64,000 bases of DNA from Aliarcobacter sp. (GTDB lineage Bacteria; Campylobacterota; Campylobacteria; Campylobacterales; Arcobacteraceae), in the NCBI GenBank assembly GCA_028689025.1, contig JAQTXA010000004.1, forward strand, positions 62,001 through 126,000, read 5' to 3'. The translations under genes were made by a program, and so were the position numbers. Shown here one piece after another: positions 28,696 through 39,149 of this stretch (its first letter is position 1; each line of letters starts with the position of its first letter). The notes beneath the pieces were generated by a model, which saw nothing but the letters and a program-made list of their open reading frames with translations, had not been told where the DNA came from and did no database searches.

Positions 28696-29329
28696 TATTT
28701 CAAACTCTTATGAGCTTTTGTTATATTTAAAAAATCAAAATTTAATAGATGAAAGTTTAGAATTTTGGTGGCCTTCAAATAATGATTTTGAGATTTTAAT
28801 AGGTGCTATTTTAACTCAAAATACAAAATGGACAAATGTAGAAAAATCCCTAGAAAATTTAAAAAAATTAGATTTGTTAAATTTAGACAATTTAGCAAAT
28901 TGTGATTTACAACTTTTAATAGAAGCAATAACTCCAAGTGGTTTTAAAAATCAAAAATCAAAAAGATTAATTCAACTGTCAAAAAATATACTAAAAGATT
29001 TTGAAACTTTTGAGAACTTTTGTAAAAAAGTAAATCTTGATTGGCTTTTAAAACAAAAAGGAATTGGACCTGAAACTGCCGATGCAATTTTGTGTTACGC
29101 TTGCAAACAAGAATATATGGTTGTGGATAAATACACAGCAAAACTATTGGCAAGATTTGGCTATGAGTTTGATTCATATTACGATATACAGTCATATTTA
29201 GTATATGGAATTAATGATAATTACGATAAAATAAGCCAACTATATGGTTATGAAATCCCATTAAATAAAATTTATGCAAGGTTTCATGGCAAAATTGTCG
29301 AATTTATGAAACGAAATCCCAAAGGCTAA
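28688..29329 (+). CDS. Endonuclease III-like 3-methyladenine DNA glycosylase (MagIII type)
   Basis: A 213-residue HhH-GPD glycosylase. FEILIGAILTQNTKW near 30, the helix-hairpin-helix LKQKGIGPETADAIL near 116-131, and YMVVDKYTAKLL near 139-150 with the catalytic-type Asp are present. The four C-terminal cysteines of endonuclease III are missing, as in Helicobacter MagIII, which excises 3-methyladenine. That supports MagIII over Nth. The start is a TTG overlapping ymdB; the second of two TTGs lies six bases after GAGG and fits better. The next gene starts 3 bp after its stop. Confidence 0.82.
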   Translation: MISISNSYELLLYLKNQNLIDESLEFWWPSNNDFEILIGAILTQNTKWTNVEKSLENLKKLDLLNLDNLANCDLQLLIEAITPSGFKNQKSKRLIQLSKNILKDFETFENFCKKVNLDWLLKQKGIGPETADAILCYACKQEYMVVDKYTAKLLARFGYEFDSYYDIQSYLVYGINDNYDKISQLYGYEIPLNKIYARFHGKIVEFMKRNPKG

Positions 29330-29332
29330 TTG

Positions 29333-30124
29333 ATGATTATAATTCCACAAACAAAAGGTGGCGTAGGTAAATCTACTGTTGCAATGCAAGTTTTAGCTCC
29401 ATATTTATATAAAAAACATGGTAAAAAAATTACATACATTGAAATAGATGATGAGAATAACGATTCAAAATCATTTACAAGAACTGAAATTGTAAATAAA
29501 AAAATGTTAGGAACAAATAGATTAAGTGAATTAGATGAACTTATCTTAATGGACGATAACCACGAAGTTATTGTCGATGTTGGTGGAAATAAAACTTCAT
29601 CTTTAGTTCTTGATGAGATTAAAAAAGTTGGCTCTTTTGGAAATGTTAAGTGGATTATTCCTTTAGGTGATGGTGAACTTGATGGGAAAAATGCAATAGC
29701 AACTATGAAAAAAATCAGAAAAATAGAAAAAAATCCAGAAGATAATATAATTTTTGCTTTAAATAGAGCTATTTCTATGGATGAAGATTATTATAATGAA
29801 CAATTTATTAACTTTTTTGGACACAAATATTTAGAGTCAAACTCTGTAATTTGTGATTTTGTAAAAGACCCAAAATATTTCCCAGTTAAAAATGACAAAG
29901 TAATTACAATGAGTAGATACTTAGGTTCAACTGTTTGGGAAATGGCTTATAATAACACTGATTTTGCAGCAAAAGCAATCCAAGCAAAAGAAGTTGGAGA
30001 TATTGAAAGTGCTAGAAAATATCTATTTTTTAGAAGAATTCAAACAGAAGCAAAAGATTATGTATTAAACACTTTAAATAAAATTTTTTGTGATTTAGAT
30101 AGATGGATTGAAATTAAAAAATGA
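29333..30124 (+). CDS. ParA/MinD-like P-loop ATPase (orphan)
   Basis: A 263-residue deviant-Walker-A ATPase: IIPQTKGGVGKSTVA with the signature lysine, IEIDDENND near 42 and VIVDVGGNKTSSL near 83 as Walker B-like. The C-terminal half is not typical of chromosomal ParA or MinD. It looks closer to the ParA-like nucleotide-binding proteins of plasmids and conjugative modules. No parB lies beside it, and the ATPase stop overlaps a small membrane protein gene (ATGA). The ATG at 29333 is preferred over the TTG one codon before. Possible role: positioning a complex at the membrane, inferred. Confidence 0.8.
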   Translation: MIIIPQTKGGVGKSTVAMQVLAPYLYKKHGKKITYIEIDDENNDSKSFTRTEIVNKKMLGTNRLSELDELILMDDNHEVIVDVGGNKTSSLVLDEIKKVGSFGNVKWIIPLGDGELDGKNAIATMKKIRKIEKNPEDNIIFALNRAISMDEDYYNEQFINFFGHKYLESNSVICDFVKDPKYFPVKNDKVITMSRYLGSTVWEMAYNNTDFAAKAIQAKEVGDIESARKYLFFRRIQTEAKDYVLNTLNKIFCDLDRWIEIKK

Positions 30125-30369
30125 GTGATATGAGCTTTAAACAAGCAAAAGAGCTTGTTGAAAGAATGGAATTTTCAGAAATAGCTTTACGAAAAGCAGC
30201 TGATAATTTAGAAAAATCAACACAAAATTTTGGAATAACTTTAAAACACCAAGAAGATATTATAAATAAACTGCCTTATGCCGATAAAAAATTGTCGTAT
30301 CTGTTTATTGCTGTTGCTGTTAATATTGGATTGATTGTTGGATTAATTATAGGTAAATATATTTTATAA
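30121..30369 (+). CDS. Small tail-anchored membrane protein (82 aa)
   Basis: An 82-residue protein with an amphipathic helical N-terminal 55 residues (KQAKELVERMEFSEIALRKA) and one C-terminal membrane helix (YLFIAVAVNIGLIVGLIIGK). It overlaps the ParA-like gene by 4 bp, so the two are translationally coupled. I do not recognise the family. The natural inference is a membrane partner or receptor for the ATPase. The topology suggests that the helical part faces the cytoplasm. Confidence 0.7.
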   Translation: MSDMSFKQAKELVERMEFSEIALRKAADNLEKSTQNFGITLKHQEDIINKLPYADKKLSYLFIAVAVNIGLIVGLIIGKYIL

Positions 30370-30397
30370 AAATAAGAAAATTAGGATAAATGTAATA

Positions 30398-31108
30398 ATG
30401 GAAAAACAAGAAAAAATCGTATCAATGTTCAATGATATTGCAGGAACTTATGATGTTGCAAATAGAGTTTTATCAATGGGAATTGATAAGTCATGGAGAA
30501 ACAAAGCTTGTAATTTAGCTTTTGATTTTTATGGTAAAAAAAGTATTAGCAAAATCGTAGATGTTGCATGTGGAACTGGTGATATGATTCTGTTTTGGAA
30601 AAAAGTTGCAAATGAAAACTCTATAAATTTAGAAAATATTGTAGGAGTTGATCCAAGCGTTGGAATGATGGAAGTTGGTAAAAAGAAACTTCCAGATGTT
30701 GAGTTTATTGAAGCTGGAGCTGCATCTATGCCCCTTGATAGTGATAGTGCTGATATTATTTCAATTTCATATGGAATTAGAAATGTAGTACAAAGACAAG
30801 AAGCTTTTGATGAATTTGCAAGGGTTCTAAAAAAAGATGGATTAGTTGTAATTTCAGAGTTTACAAAAAACAAAAAAGAGAAATTACTTGACCATTTAAC
30901 AGATTTTTATATGAATAAAATTCTGCCAGTTTTAGGTGGATTAATTTCAAAAAATAAAGAAGCATATACATATTTGCCAAACTCAATAGATGAATTTTTA
31001 ACAACTGAAAATTTATGTAAAGAGCTTAAACTTGCAGGACTTGAGCCAATTCACGTAAAAGCATTTTCAATGAATATCTCAACTTTAATAATCGCTAGAA
31101 AAATTTAG
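30398..31108 (+). CDS. ubiE: Demethylmenaquinone methyltransferase UbiE/MenG
   Basis: A 236-residue SAM-dependent C-methyltransferase of the final menaquinone step. FNDIAGTYDVANRVLSMG at the N-terminus and DVACGTGDMILFW near 52 (SAM motif I) identify the family. ISYGIRNVVQRQEAFDEFARVLK near 126 is the UbiE signature, and ISEFTKNK follows. Campylobacterota use menaquinone, so MenG activity is expected. RBS-like TAGGA upstream. The following gene starts 17 bp after its stop. Confidence 0.95.
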   Translation: MEKQEKIVSMFNDIAGTYDVANRVLSMGIDKSWRNKACNLAFDFYGKKSISKIVDVACGTGDMILFWKKVANENSINLENIVGVDPSVGMMEVGKKKLPDVEFIEAGAASMPLDSDSADIISISYGIRNVVQRQEAFDEFARVLKKDGLVVISEFTKNKKEKLLDHLTDFYMNKILPVLGGLISKNKEAYTYLPNSIDEFLTTENLCKELKLAGLEPIHVKAFSMNISTLIIARKI

Positions 31109-31125
31109 TTTTCTAGCATTAAAAT

Positions 31126-32379
31126 ATGAATAAAGCAATCTCAGTATCAACATTAAATGTTCAAATAAAATCCCTTCTTGAAACTACATTTATCCAAGTT
31201 TATGTGGAAGGCGAAATATCAAATCTTACTTATCATAACTCTGGACATATCTATTTTTCAATAAAAGATGAGAGTTCAACACTTTCATGTGTTATGTTCA
31301 AAGGAAATACAAAATATCTAAAATTCCAACTCGAAAATGGACAAAAAGTAGTAATTAATGGAAATATTACTGTTTATGCTCCAAGGGGAAATTATCAACT
31401 TTTATGTAATAAAATTGAACCCTCAGGACAAGGTGCATTGGCATTTGCCTTTGAGCAATTAAAAAACAAACTTGAAGCAAAAGGTTATTTTGATGGAAAT
31501 TATAAACAACCACTTCCTAAATATCCTAAAAAAATTGTACTTGTAACTTCTCCTACAGGGGCTGCTATTGAAGATATGAAAAAAGTTGCAAATCATAGAT
31601 GGCCTTTAGTTGAATTTATTTTAGTTCCAACTTTAGTTCAAGGTGAGGGCGCTGCTTTTGATATTGCAAACTCTATTAAATATGCAGATAAATTACATTG
31701 CGATATTATGATTGTAGGACGAGGTGGGGGAAGTATTGAGGATTTATGGGCATTTAATGAAGAGATAGTAGCAATTGCCATTCATGAAGCTAGAACTCCA
31801 ATTATTTCAGCTGTTGGACATGAAGTTGATTATCTGATTTCTGATTTTGTGGCTGATATTCGAGCTGCAACACCTTCAAATGCAGTTGAAATTGCTTTGC
31901 CAGATATAAATGAACATAGAATGTATTTAGACTCTTTGAGTAATGAATATACTAATAGATTAAAAAATATATTGTTTAACAAACAACAAGAGTTATCAAA
32001 TATGAAAAGATTATTTGAACAAAACTCAATTGAGACAAAATTTAATTATATTCAAACAGAAATAAATCTCTTAAAATCTTCATTTAAAACCGACTTATCA
32101 CAAAAGGTTTTGAGTTCTCAAAATGAACTAAATTTATTAAAAAATAGTATGAAAAATAGTTTTTCAGCTATATTTGTTAAATCTCAAAATCAAATAGATT
32201 TATTAAAATCAAATTTTGAATTAAATCATCCTGATAAAAAAGATAAAAATGGTTTTGTTCAGATTTCTAGAGATAATAAAATAATTTCTTTTGAAAATTT
32301 AAAAGTTGGTGATGAAATAGATTTACAAACGCCTAAATATATTGCTAGCTGTATTTTAAATAAAATAAGAAAACAATAA
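31126..32379 (+). CDS. xseA: Exodeoxyribonuclease VII large subunit
   Basis: A 417-residue XseA, the catalytic large subunit of ExoVII. The N-terminal OB fold is visible (FIQVYVEGEISNLTYHNSGH, quoted to 20). The catalytic core has LVTSPTGAAIEDM near 145, GRGGGSIEDLWAFN near 200 and ISAVGHEVDYLISDFVADIRA. The C-terminus is a long helical coiled region followed by a beta-tail (GDEIDLQT). No xseB is seen in this window; it may be elsewhere. Slightly shorter than E. coli XseA. Confidence 0.95.
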   Translation: MNKAISVSTLNVQIKSLLETTFIQVYVEGEISNLTYHNSGHIYFSIKDESSTLSCVMFKGNTKYLKFQLENGQKVVINGNITVYAPRGNYQLLCNKIEPSGQGALAFAFEQLKNKLEAKGYFDGNYKQPLPKYPKKIVLVTSPTGAAIEDMKKVANHRWPLVEFILVPTLVQGEGAAFDIANSIKYADKLHCDIMIVGRGGGSIEDLWAFNEEIVAIAIHEARTPIISAVGHEVDYLISDFVADIRAATPSNAVEIALPDINEHRMYLDSLSNEYTNRLKNILFNKQQELSNMKRLFEQNSIETKFNYIQTEINLLKSSFKTDLSQKVLSSQNELNLLKNSMKNSFSAIFVKSQNQIDLLKSNFELNHPDKKDKNGFVQISRDNKIISFENLKVGDEIDLQTPKYIASCILNKIRKQ

Positions 32380-32451
32380 AATTTAAGTTTACTGTAGGTA
32401 AAATAATGCAAAACAAGTGAAAACTCTTGTAGCGACTAAAAGGAATGTTTT

Positions 32452-32931
32452 ATGGAAAATAATGAAAAAAAAGTTATAGATTATGCAAATACTAGTGAGT
32501 TTATGACATTTGAATTAGGGGCGATGAAATACGCTATTGAGTTACCAAAAATTAGAGAAATTTTAACGTATCCTGATAATATTACTCCATTACCTAATAT
32601 TTCTAAATGGGTAAAAGGATTAATTAGTTTAAGAGGTGAAGTTGTTCCTATTTTGGATATTAGACTTAAATTTAATACAGGTCCTGGAACTTATGATGAA
32701 AATACATCTGTAATTGCTGTAATCACTGAAGATAAAAGAATTATAGGAATAGTTGTAGATTTAGTTGATGATGTGCAAAGACTTGATACAAGCATGTTAG
32801 CTGCTGTTTCTGAAATGGGTTCAGCAATTCCATCAAAATACTTAAAAGGTTATATCAGACTTGCAAATAACGAAATGCTTGTTGTTATGGATATTGAAAG
32901 AGTTGTTGCAAAAGATGAGTTACGAGACTAA
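32452..32931 (+). CDS. CheW-like chemotaxis coupling protein
   Basis: A 159-residue CheW-domain protein. FMTFELGAMKYAIELPKIREIL begins the beta-barrel domain, then NISKWVKGLISLRGEVVPILDIRLKF carries the conserved receptor/kinase contact region. VVDLVDDVQRL and the C-terminal LVVMDIERVV complete it. CheW links chemoreceptors to CheA. No cheA is present here, and whether this is the main CheW or an accessory copy cannot be judged. It is preceded by AAAAGG and followed after 17 bp by a receiver-PAS protein, suggesting a two-gene unit. Confidence 0.9.
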   Translation: MENNEKKVIDYANTSEFMTFELGAMKYAIELPKIREILTYPDNITPLPNISKWVKGLISLRGEVVPILDIRLKFNTGPGTYDENTSVIAVITEDKRIIGIVVDLVDDVQRLDTSMLAAVSEMGSAIPSKYLKGYIRLANNEMLVVMDIERVVAKDELRD

Positions 32932-32948
32932 AATAAAAAAGTGAGTTC

Positions 32949-34301
32949 ATGAGTATAGATAAAAATTTGTTAAAAAGATTAACTCTTTTATATGTTGAAG
33001 ATGATGATGTAATTAGAGTTGAATTATCTCAATTATTATCAAATTTTTTCTCTATAGTTCATGTTGCAAGAAATGGAAAAGAGGGATTAAGAACTTATCT
33101 TGAAAATCAAGATGAAATCGATTTAATTTTGACTGATGTTAATATGCCTGAATTAAATGGCATAGAAATGCTTAAAAAAATTCGAGATTTTGATACTAAA
33201 ATACCAGTAATTCTTGCAACTGCATATTCTGATAATGAATTTTTAGCAGAAGCCATTAAATTAAGAGTTCAAGAATATATAGTTAAGCCTATTGATGTTA
33301 GGTATTTGTTAGATATTATGAATGATATTGCAAGTCACTTATATCAAGAATTTTTATTAAAACAACAACAAGATGAACTTTCAAAATATAAAGAGATTCT
33401 TGATACTAATAATATTGTTATTAAAACAGATACCCACCTAAATATAACTTACGTTAATGAACTTTTTTGTGAAATATCAGGATTTGAAAGTTCTGATTTA
33501 ATAGGAAAAGAATTAAAATATCTGAAATACCATGACATGGCAAGTGATATTTATACAAATTTATATGCAAATATTTTAAATAATAAACCTTGGCAAGGAA
33601 AACTTAAAAATATAAAAAAAGATGGAACTTCATTTACTACTGATGCATATGTGATACCCTCTCTTGATGAATCAGGAGAGATGAATGGTGCAATTTCAAT
33701 TCAAAAAGATATTACAGATGAATTAAACAAAAAAAGGGAGATTCAACTAGCTTTAATGAGAGATAAAAGTGATATCTTTATAAGAAGCAAAGAAGGAAAT
33801 TTAGAACAAAATCAAATAATTAATGATTTGAAACATAGACTAGAAAAAGCTCAAATTGAGTTAGATCAAGCTTTGAAGAATATTGAAAAATATATTTATA
33901 GTAATGAAAAATATAGGTTAGAAAATAAAAATCTCAAGACAGAAATAGGTTTATATAAGAAGAATTCAAATACTCATGTAGCATTTAAATTTTCAAAAGA
34001 GAATAGTGATTTAAGATTAGAGAACAAAAAATTAAAAGATAAGTTATTGCAACTTGAGTTAAATGAAGAAAAATCAACTTCTCAGCAAAAAGTAAATTAT
34101 GATACAAAAGTATCAGAATTAGAAGATAGAATTACAGAATTATTAGAAAAAATTGATTCTACTCAATCCGATGATGTTTTATTACAAAAATTAGAGTATT
34201 GGAAAGAAAAAGCAAAACAAGAGACAACTCGTATAGAGAATCTTGAAAAACAGATAATTGCCCATGGAGATAAAACTTTTATGAGTAAAATATTTGGTTA
34301 G
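32949..34301 (+). CDS. Receiver-PAS-coiled-coil protein
   Basis: A 450-residue soluble signalling protein. The receiver domain (1-125) has VEDDD, LTDVNMPELNG (phospho-Asp near 60), ILATAYS and YIVKPID. A PAS domain follows (about 150-255) with PWQGKLKNIKKDGTSF and the ITDE tail. The remaining 190 residues are a long charged coiled coil with no kinase, GGDEF or HTH domain. It may act as a scaffold or adaptor. The gene follows the CheW gene closely, hinting at chemoreceptor-array function (inference). Ends at a strong terminator. Confidence 0.85.
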   Translation: MSIDKNLLKRLTLLYVEDDDVIRVELSQLLSNFFSIVHVARNGKEGLRTYLENQDEIDLILTDVNMPELNGIEMLKKIRDFDTKIPVILATAYSDNEFLAEAIKLRVQEYIVKPIDVRYLLDIMNDIASHLYQEFLLKQQQDELSKYKEILDTNNIVIKTDTHLNITYVNELFCEISGFESSDLIGKELKYLKYHDMASDIYTNLYANILNNKPWQGKLKNIKKDGTSFTTDAYVIPSLDESGEMNGAISIQKDITDELNKKREIQLALMRDKSDIFIRSKEGNLEQNQIINDLKHRLEKAQIELDQALKNIEKYIYSNEKYRLENKNLKTEIGLYKKNSNTHVAFKFSKENSDLRLENKKLKDKLLQLELNEEKSTSQQKVNYDTKVSELEDRITELLEKIDSTQSDDVLLQKLEYWKEKAKQETTRIENLEKQIIAHGDKTFMSKIFG

Positions 34302-34313
34302 AAAAATAAGGTG

Positions 34314-34340
34314 AATAAATCAAGAAAGTCTTGATTTATT
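34314..34340. terminator. Bidirectional terminator
   Basis: AATAAATCAAGA, loop AAG, TCTTGATTTATT: a perfect 12-bp stem between the receiver-PAS gene and the convergent cyclophilin gene. Confidence 0.75.
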
Positions 34341-34866
34341 GTTCTATTTTTATAGATATGATTTTTACATCTTCTAAAGGTTTGTTTCCTTCATATCTAC
34401 TTGTCGTTTGGACATTTTCAATTTTTCTTACAACATCAAATCCTTCTTTTACATAACCAAAAATTGTATGTCTTCCATTTAACCAATAAGTTGGCACTGT
34501 TGTAATAAAGAATTGACTAGCATTTGTATTTGGACCTGCATTTGCCATTGCAAGAATTCCTGCTTTATCAAATACTGCGTTTGGAGCAAATTCATCTGCA
34601 AATTTTCCACCCCAAATAGATTCACCACCAGCACCAGTTCCTGTTGGATCTCCACCTTGAATCATAAAATCTTTTATAACTCTATGAAATATTTGACCAT
34701 TGTAATAACCATTTTTTGAATGTGTTACAAAGTTTTCCACAGCTTTTGGAGCTAAATCAGCTCTTAGTTCAACTTTAATATTTCCCATTGAAGTTTCAAA
34801 TGTAGCCATAGGATTAGCTTCCAAAAGTAAAACAAATGAAAAAAGAGTAAACAATATTTTTTTCAT
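34336..34866 (-). CDS. Periplasmic cyclophilin-type peptidyl-prolyl isomerase
   Basis: A 176-residue exported cyclophilin that catalyses cis-trans isomerisation of prolyl bonds. A short signal peptide ([18 protein letters not shown]) is followed directly by the domain. [15 protein letters not shown] holds the catalytic Arg/Phe/Gln region, then [19 protein letters not shown] and [12 protein letters not shown]. The ATG at 34866 has AAGGG six bases upstream; the track's TTG two codons earlier is unlikely. Related to E. coli PpiA. Transcribed alone. Confidence 0.93.
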   Translation of the reverse strand: MKKILFTLFSFVLLLEANPMATFETSMGNIKVELRADLAPKAVENFVTHSKNGYYNGQIFHRVIKDFMIQGGDPTGTGAGGESIWGGKFADEFAPNAVFDKAGILAMANAGPNTNASQFFITTVPTYWLNGRHTIFGYVKEGFDVVRKIENVQTTSRYEGNKPLEDVKIISIKIEQ

Positions 34867-35011
34867 AAACAACCCTTAATTTAGTAAATTTGGGAAATAG
34901 TACATTATTTTAGATTTAAAGAAACATAAAAAAAATATTTTTAGTTGAATTTAAAAAAAAAGTGTTAAAATTCAAAAAAATATTATAGAATGTAGATAAA
35001 AAGGAAAAATT

Positions 35012-35374
35012 ATGGAAATGCCAAGTATCCCTCAACCAACATTTTATATATTTAAATGCGAGCAGGCGTCACCTCCCGGAATGCCAAAACCATCATGTGT
35101 AAATGAGAACACAAGAGATTTATTTAATCATGCAGCTCAAACTTTAATGAAAACTGGTGTAATGGGACCTGTTCAAATTGTAAGAACTTCATGTTTAGGA
35201 AGATGCCAAATGGGACCATTAATGTTGGTAGAACCAGGGCATTTTATGTATGCTTCTCTATCTAAGGAAAAAATAGATAGAATTATAGATGAACACATAT
35301 TAGGTGGAAACCCTGTTGAAGAGTATTTGATTTCTTCACAATTTTGGGGCGAGCCTGTTAATTTAGTAAAATAA
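35012..35374 (+). CDS. Thioredoxin-like (2Fe-2S) ferredoxin
   Basis: A 120-residue thioredoxin-fold 2Fe-2S protein. The cysteine pattern FKCEQ...PSC...TSCLGRCQMGP matches the thioredoxin-like [2Fe-2S] family, as in the NuoE C-terminal domain and Azotobacter Fdx4-type ferredoxins. The SLSKEKIDRIIDEHI helix near the C-terminus is also typical. The redox partner is unknown. It lies 15 bp before panD and may be co-transcribed with it. RBS AAAAGGA. Confidence 0.85.
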   Translation: MEMPSIPQPTFYIFKCEQASPPGMPKPSCVNENTRDLFNHAAQTLMKTGVMGPVQIVRTSCLGRCQMGPLMLVEPGHFMYASLSKEKIDRIIDEHILGGNPVEEYLISSQFWGEPVNLVK

Positions 35375-35389
35375 AAAAGGAATTAATAT

Positions 35390-35773
35390 ATGACATTTGA
35401 TATGCTATATAGTAAAATTCATAGAGCAACTGTTACAGATGCAAATTTGAATTATGTTGGTTCAATCACTATTGATGAAGATTTAATGAAAGCCTCTGCT
35501 TTAAGAGTAGGGCAAAAAGTTGAAATTGTAAATGTTAATAATGGTGAGAGATTTGCTACTTATGTTATAAAAGGAAAAGCTGGTTCTAAAGATATGTGTC
35601 TTAATGGAGCAGCAGCAAGAAAAGTTGAAATCGGTGATAAAATTATTGTTATTTCTTATGCTTCTTATAGTGAAGCTGAACTTGAAAATTATAAACCAAT
35701 TGTAGTTTTAGTTGATGATAAAAATAATATAGAATTAATTACAAATGAATTAGTTGGAAGTGACCATGTTTGA
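35390..35773 (+). CDS. panD: Aspartate 1-decarboxylase PanD
   Basis: A 127-residue pyruvoyl enzyme making beta-alanine for pantothenate. [20 protein letters not shown] leads to the Gly-Ser processing site (YVG|S near 25), whose serine becomes the pyruvoyl group. [11 protein letters not shown] and [22 protein letters not shown] are further signatures. Length is usual. RBS AAAAAGG. The 3' end overlaps the ybaB start by 8 bp. Confidence 0.97.
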   Translation: MTFDMLYSKIHRATVTDANLNYVGSITIDEDLMKASALRVGQKVEIVNVNNGERFATYVIKGKAGSKDMCLNGAAARKVEIGDKIIVISYASYSEAELENYKPIVVLVDDKNNIELITNELVGSDHV

Positions 35774-36086
35774 TGGAATTGATTTAAAAAACCTAAATTT
35801 AGGTGACATGTTAAATCAATTTCAAGACATGGCAAAAAATGCCAAAGATGAAAATGCTTCAAGAATTTTCACATCAAAAGCTGGTGGTGGAATGATTGAG
35901 ATTTCTATTAATGGAAATTCTGAAGTAATAGATTTAAAGATTGATGATTCTTTACTTGAAGATAAAGACTCTTTACAAATTTTATTGATTTCATGTATGA
36001 ACGATGTTATAAAACAAAGTGATGAAAACAAAAAAATGTTAGCTATGAATATGATGGGTGGACTAGGTTCTTTTGGGCAAAAATAA
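35766..36086 (+). CDS. YbaB/EbfC-family nucleoid-associated protein
   Basis: A 106-residue YbaB/EbfC protein, a small dimeric DNA-binding or nucleoid-associated protein. Typical features are the N-terminal helix ([15 protein letters not shown]), the beta-strands [22 protein letters not shown] and the C-terminal helix ([19 protein letters not shown]). The ATG at 35766 overlaps panD, and I prefer it to the TTG used by the track. The next gene starts 4 bp after its stop, so panD-ybaB-prenyl synthase likely form one unit. Confidence 0.88.
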   Translation: MFDGIDLKNLNLGDMLNQFQDMAKNAKDENASRIFTSKAGGGMIEISINGNSEVIDLKIDDSLLEDKDSLQILLISCMNDVIKQSDENKKMLAMNMMGGLGSFGQK

Positions 36087-36090
36087 CTCT

Positions 36091-36951
36091 ATGGAAAAAT
36101 TACTATCTTTATTTGAAGAGTATTTATTAAATAATCTTCCTAACTCAAAAACTTTTCATCCTTATTTTGAGGATGCATTAGCAGATATGTTAAAAGCTGG
36201 TGGAAAAAGATTTCGGCCTATGCTTTTATTATCAGTTGTAAAATCAAATAAAAGCTTATTAATTCCAAATTCTTTGCCTATTGCTTTAGGTTTAGAATTT
36301 TTACATACTTATTCACTTATTCATGATGATTTACCAGCTATGGATAATGCTGATTTAAGAAGAGGTTTCCAAACTTTACATAAAAAATATGATGAAGTTA
36401 CAGCTATTTTAGTGGGAGATGCTTTAAATACAGAAGCTTTTGGTTTAATTGCAAATGCTGCACTATCAAATGATATAAAAATTGATTTAATCAAATGTTT
36501 AAGCTTTAATGGCGGAATTAATGGCATGATAATTGGTCAAGCAATTGACTGTAATTTTGAAAACCAAAAATTAGAATTATCTCAATTAGAATTTTTACAT
36601 ATTCATAAAACTGCAAGATTAATAGCTGCAAGTCTGAAAATGGGTGCAATTATTAGTGAATACGATTTAGTTACTCAAGAAAAACTTTATAATTTTGGTA
36701 TTGATTTAGGTTTGTTATTTCAAATACAAGATGATATTATAGATGAAACTTGTAGTGAAGAAGAAGCTGGAAAAACTACAAAAAATGATGAAGCAAAAAA
36801 TTCTTTTGTGAATTTATTAGGCCTTGAAGGTGCAAAAAAGAGTGCTGATGAATTAGCTTTTAAATGCACACAAATACTTAATACATTTGATGAGAATTTA
36901 AAACAATCTTTGGAAGAGTTACTTTTAAAATATATAAATAGACATAAATAA
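36091..36951 (+). CDS. ispA: Polyprenyl (farnesyl/geranylgeranyl) diphosphate synthase
   Basis: A 286-residue trans-isoprenyl diphosphate synthase. GGKRFRPMLLL, the first Asp-rich motif SLIHDDLPAMDNADLRRG, LVGDALNTEAFG, GMIIGQAIDC and the second Asp-rich motif QIQDDIIDE are all intact. The residues before DDxxD suggest a short-chain (C15/C20) product, supplying precursors for undecaprenyl and menaquinone side chains. The ATG at 36091 follows the ybaB stop; the track start overlaps ybaB. Whether FPP or GGPP is the end product cannot be read with certainty. Confidence 0.9.
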   Translation: MEKLLSLFEEYLLNNLPNSKTFHPYFEDALADMLKAGGKRFRPMLLLSVVKSNKSLLIPNSLPIALGLEFLHTYSLIHDDLPAMDNADLRRGFQTLHKKYDEVTAILVGDALNTEAFGLIANAALSNDIKIDLIKCLSFNGGINGMIIGQAIDCNFENQKLELSQLEFLHIHKTARLIAASLKMGAIISEYDLVTQEKLYNFGIDLGLLFQIQDDIIDETCSEEEAGKTTKNDEAKNSFVNLLGLEGAKKSADELAFKCTQILNTFDENLKQSLEELLLKYINRHK

Positions 36952-36987
36952 AAAACTTAAACTCTTAGTCAAATTAACTCAAACCTC

Positions 36988-37016
36988 TTGACAAAATTCC
37001 TGAATTTTAATAAAAT
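36988..37016 (+). promoter_or_regulatory. sigma70 promoter of groESL
   Basis: Perfect -35 TTGACA, a 17-bp spacer and -10 TAAAAT, immediately followed by the CIRCE operator. Confidence 0.85.
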
Positions 37017-37043
37017 TTAGCACTTAGAATTTATGAGTGCTAA
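37017..37043. promoter_or_regulatory. CIRCE operator (HrcA binding site)
   Basis: TTAGCACTT-N9-GAGTGCTAA, a match to CIRCE (TTAGCACTC-N9-GAGTGCTAA) with one change. It lies directly after the -10 box, over the expected transcription start, so HrcA bound here would block groESL transcription until heat shock. hrcA itself is not in this window. Confidence 0.93.
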
Positions 37044-37095
37044 ATGTCTAAGTTTTAATAGAAAAAATATAATTATAATCAACAAAGGAAATACT

Positions 37096-38990
<1,895 letters not shown>

Positions 38991-39023
38991 TGAAAACTAC
39001 ACTCTCAAATACTCTCTAAAAAC

Positions 39024-39063
39024 CGTATTTCTCGAGTTCCTCGGGAAATACGATATTCGAATA
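39024..39063. repeat. Long perfect hairpin plus adjoining palindrome downstream of groEL
   Basis: CGTATTTCTCGAG, 3-nt loop, CTCGGGAAATACG forms a 13-bp stem with one G-U pair. It is followed by the palindrome TATTCGAATA. It is GC-richer than its surroundings and lies 33 bp after the groEL stop with no T-tract. It may end or protect the groESL transcript. The region 38991-39444 has no large gene; its contents are listed as separate small features. Confidence 0.6.
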
Positions 39064-39149
39064 ACATCCATTCATACTTCTACTAACCTAATTCTACAAT
39101 ATACACTATTTTAAGATGATTGATAACATTTCTCTAATAATATATATAT

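Noticed and set aside
29333-30124. Chromosome partition ParA
   Set aside because: No parB, no parS-like palindrome nearby, and a C-terminal half unlike chromosomal ParA.
30529-30873. 114-aa minus-strand ORF inside ubiE
   Set aside because: Shadow of a confident gene; no start signals.
37033-37095. N-terminal extension of GroES in the ORF track
   Set aside because: It would begin inside the CIRCE operator; the ATG at 37096 gives the standard GroES N-terminus with an RBS.
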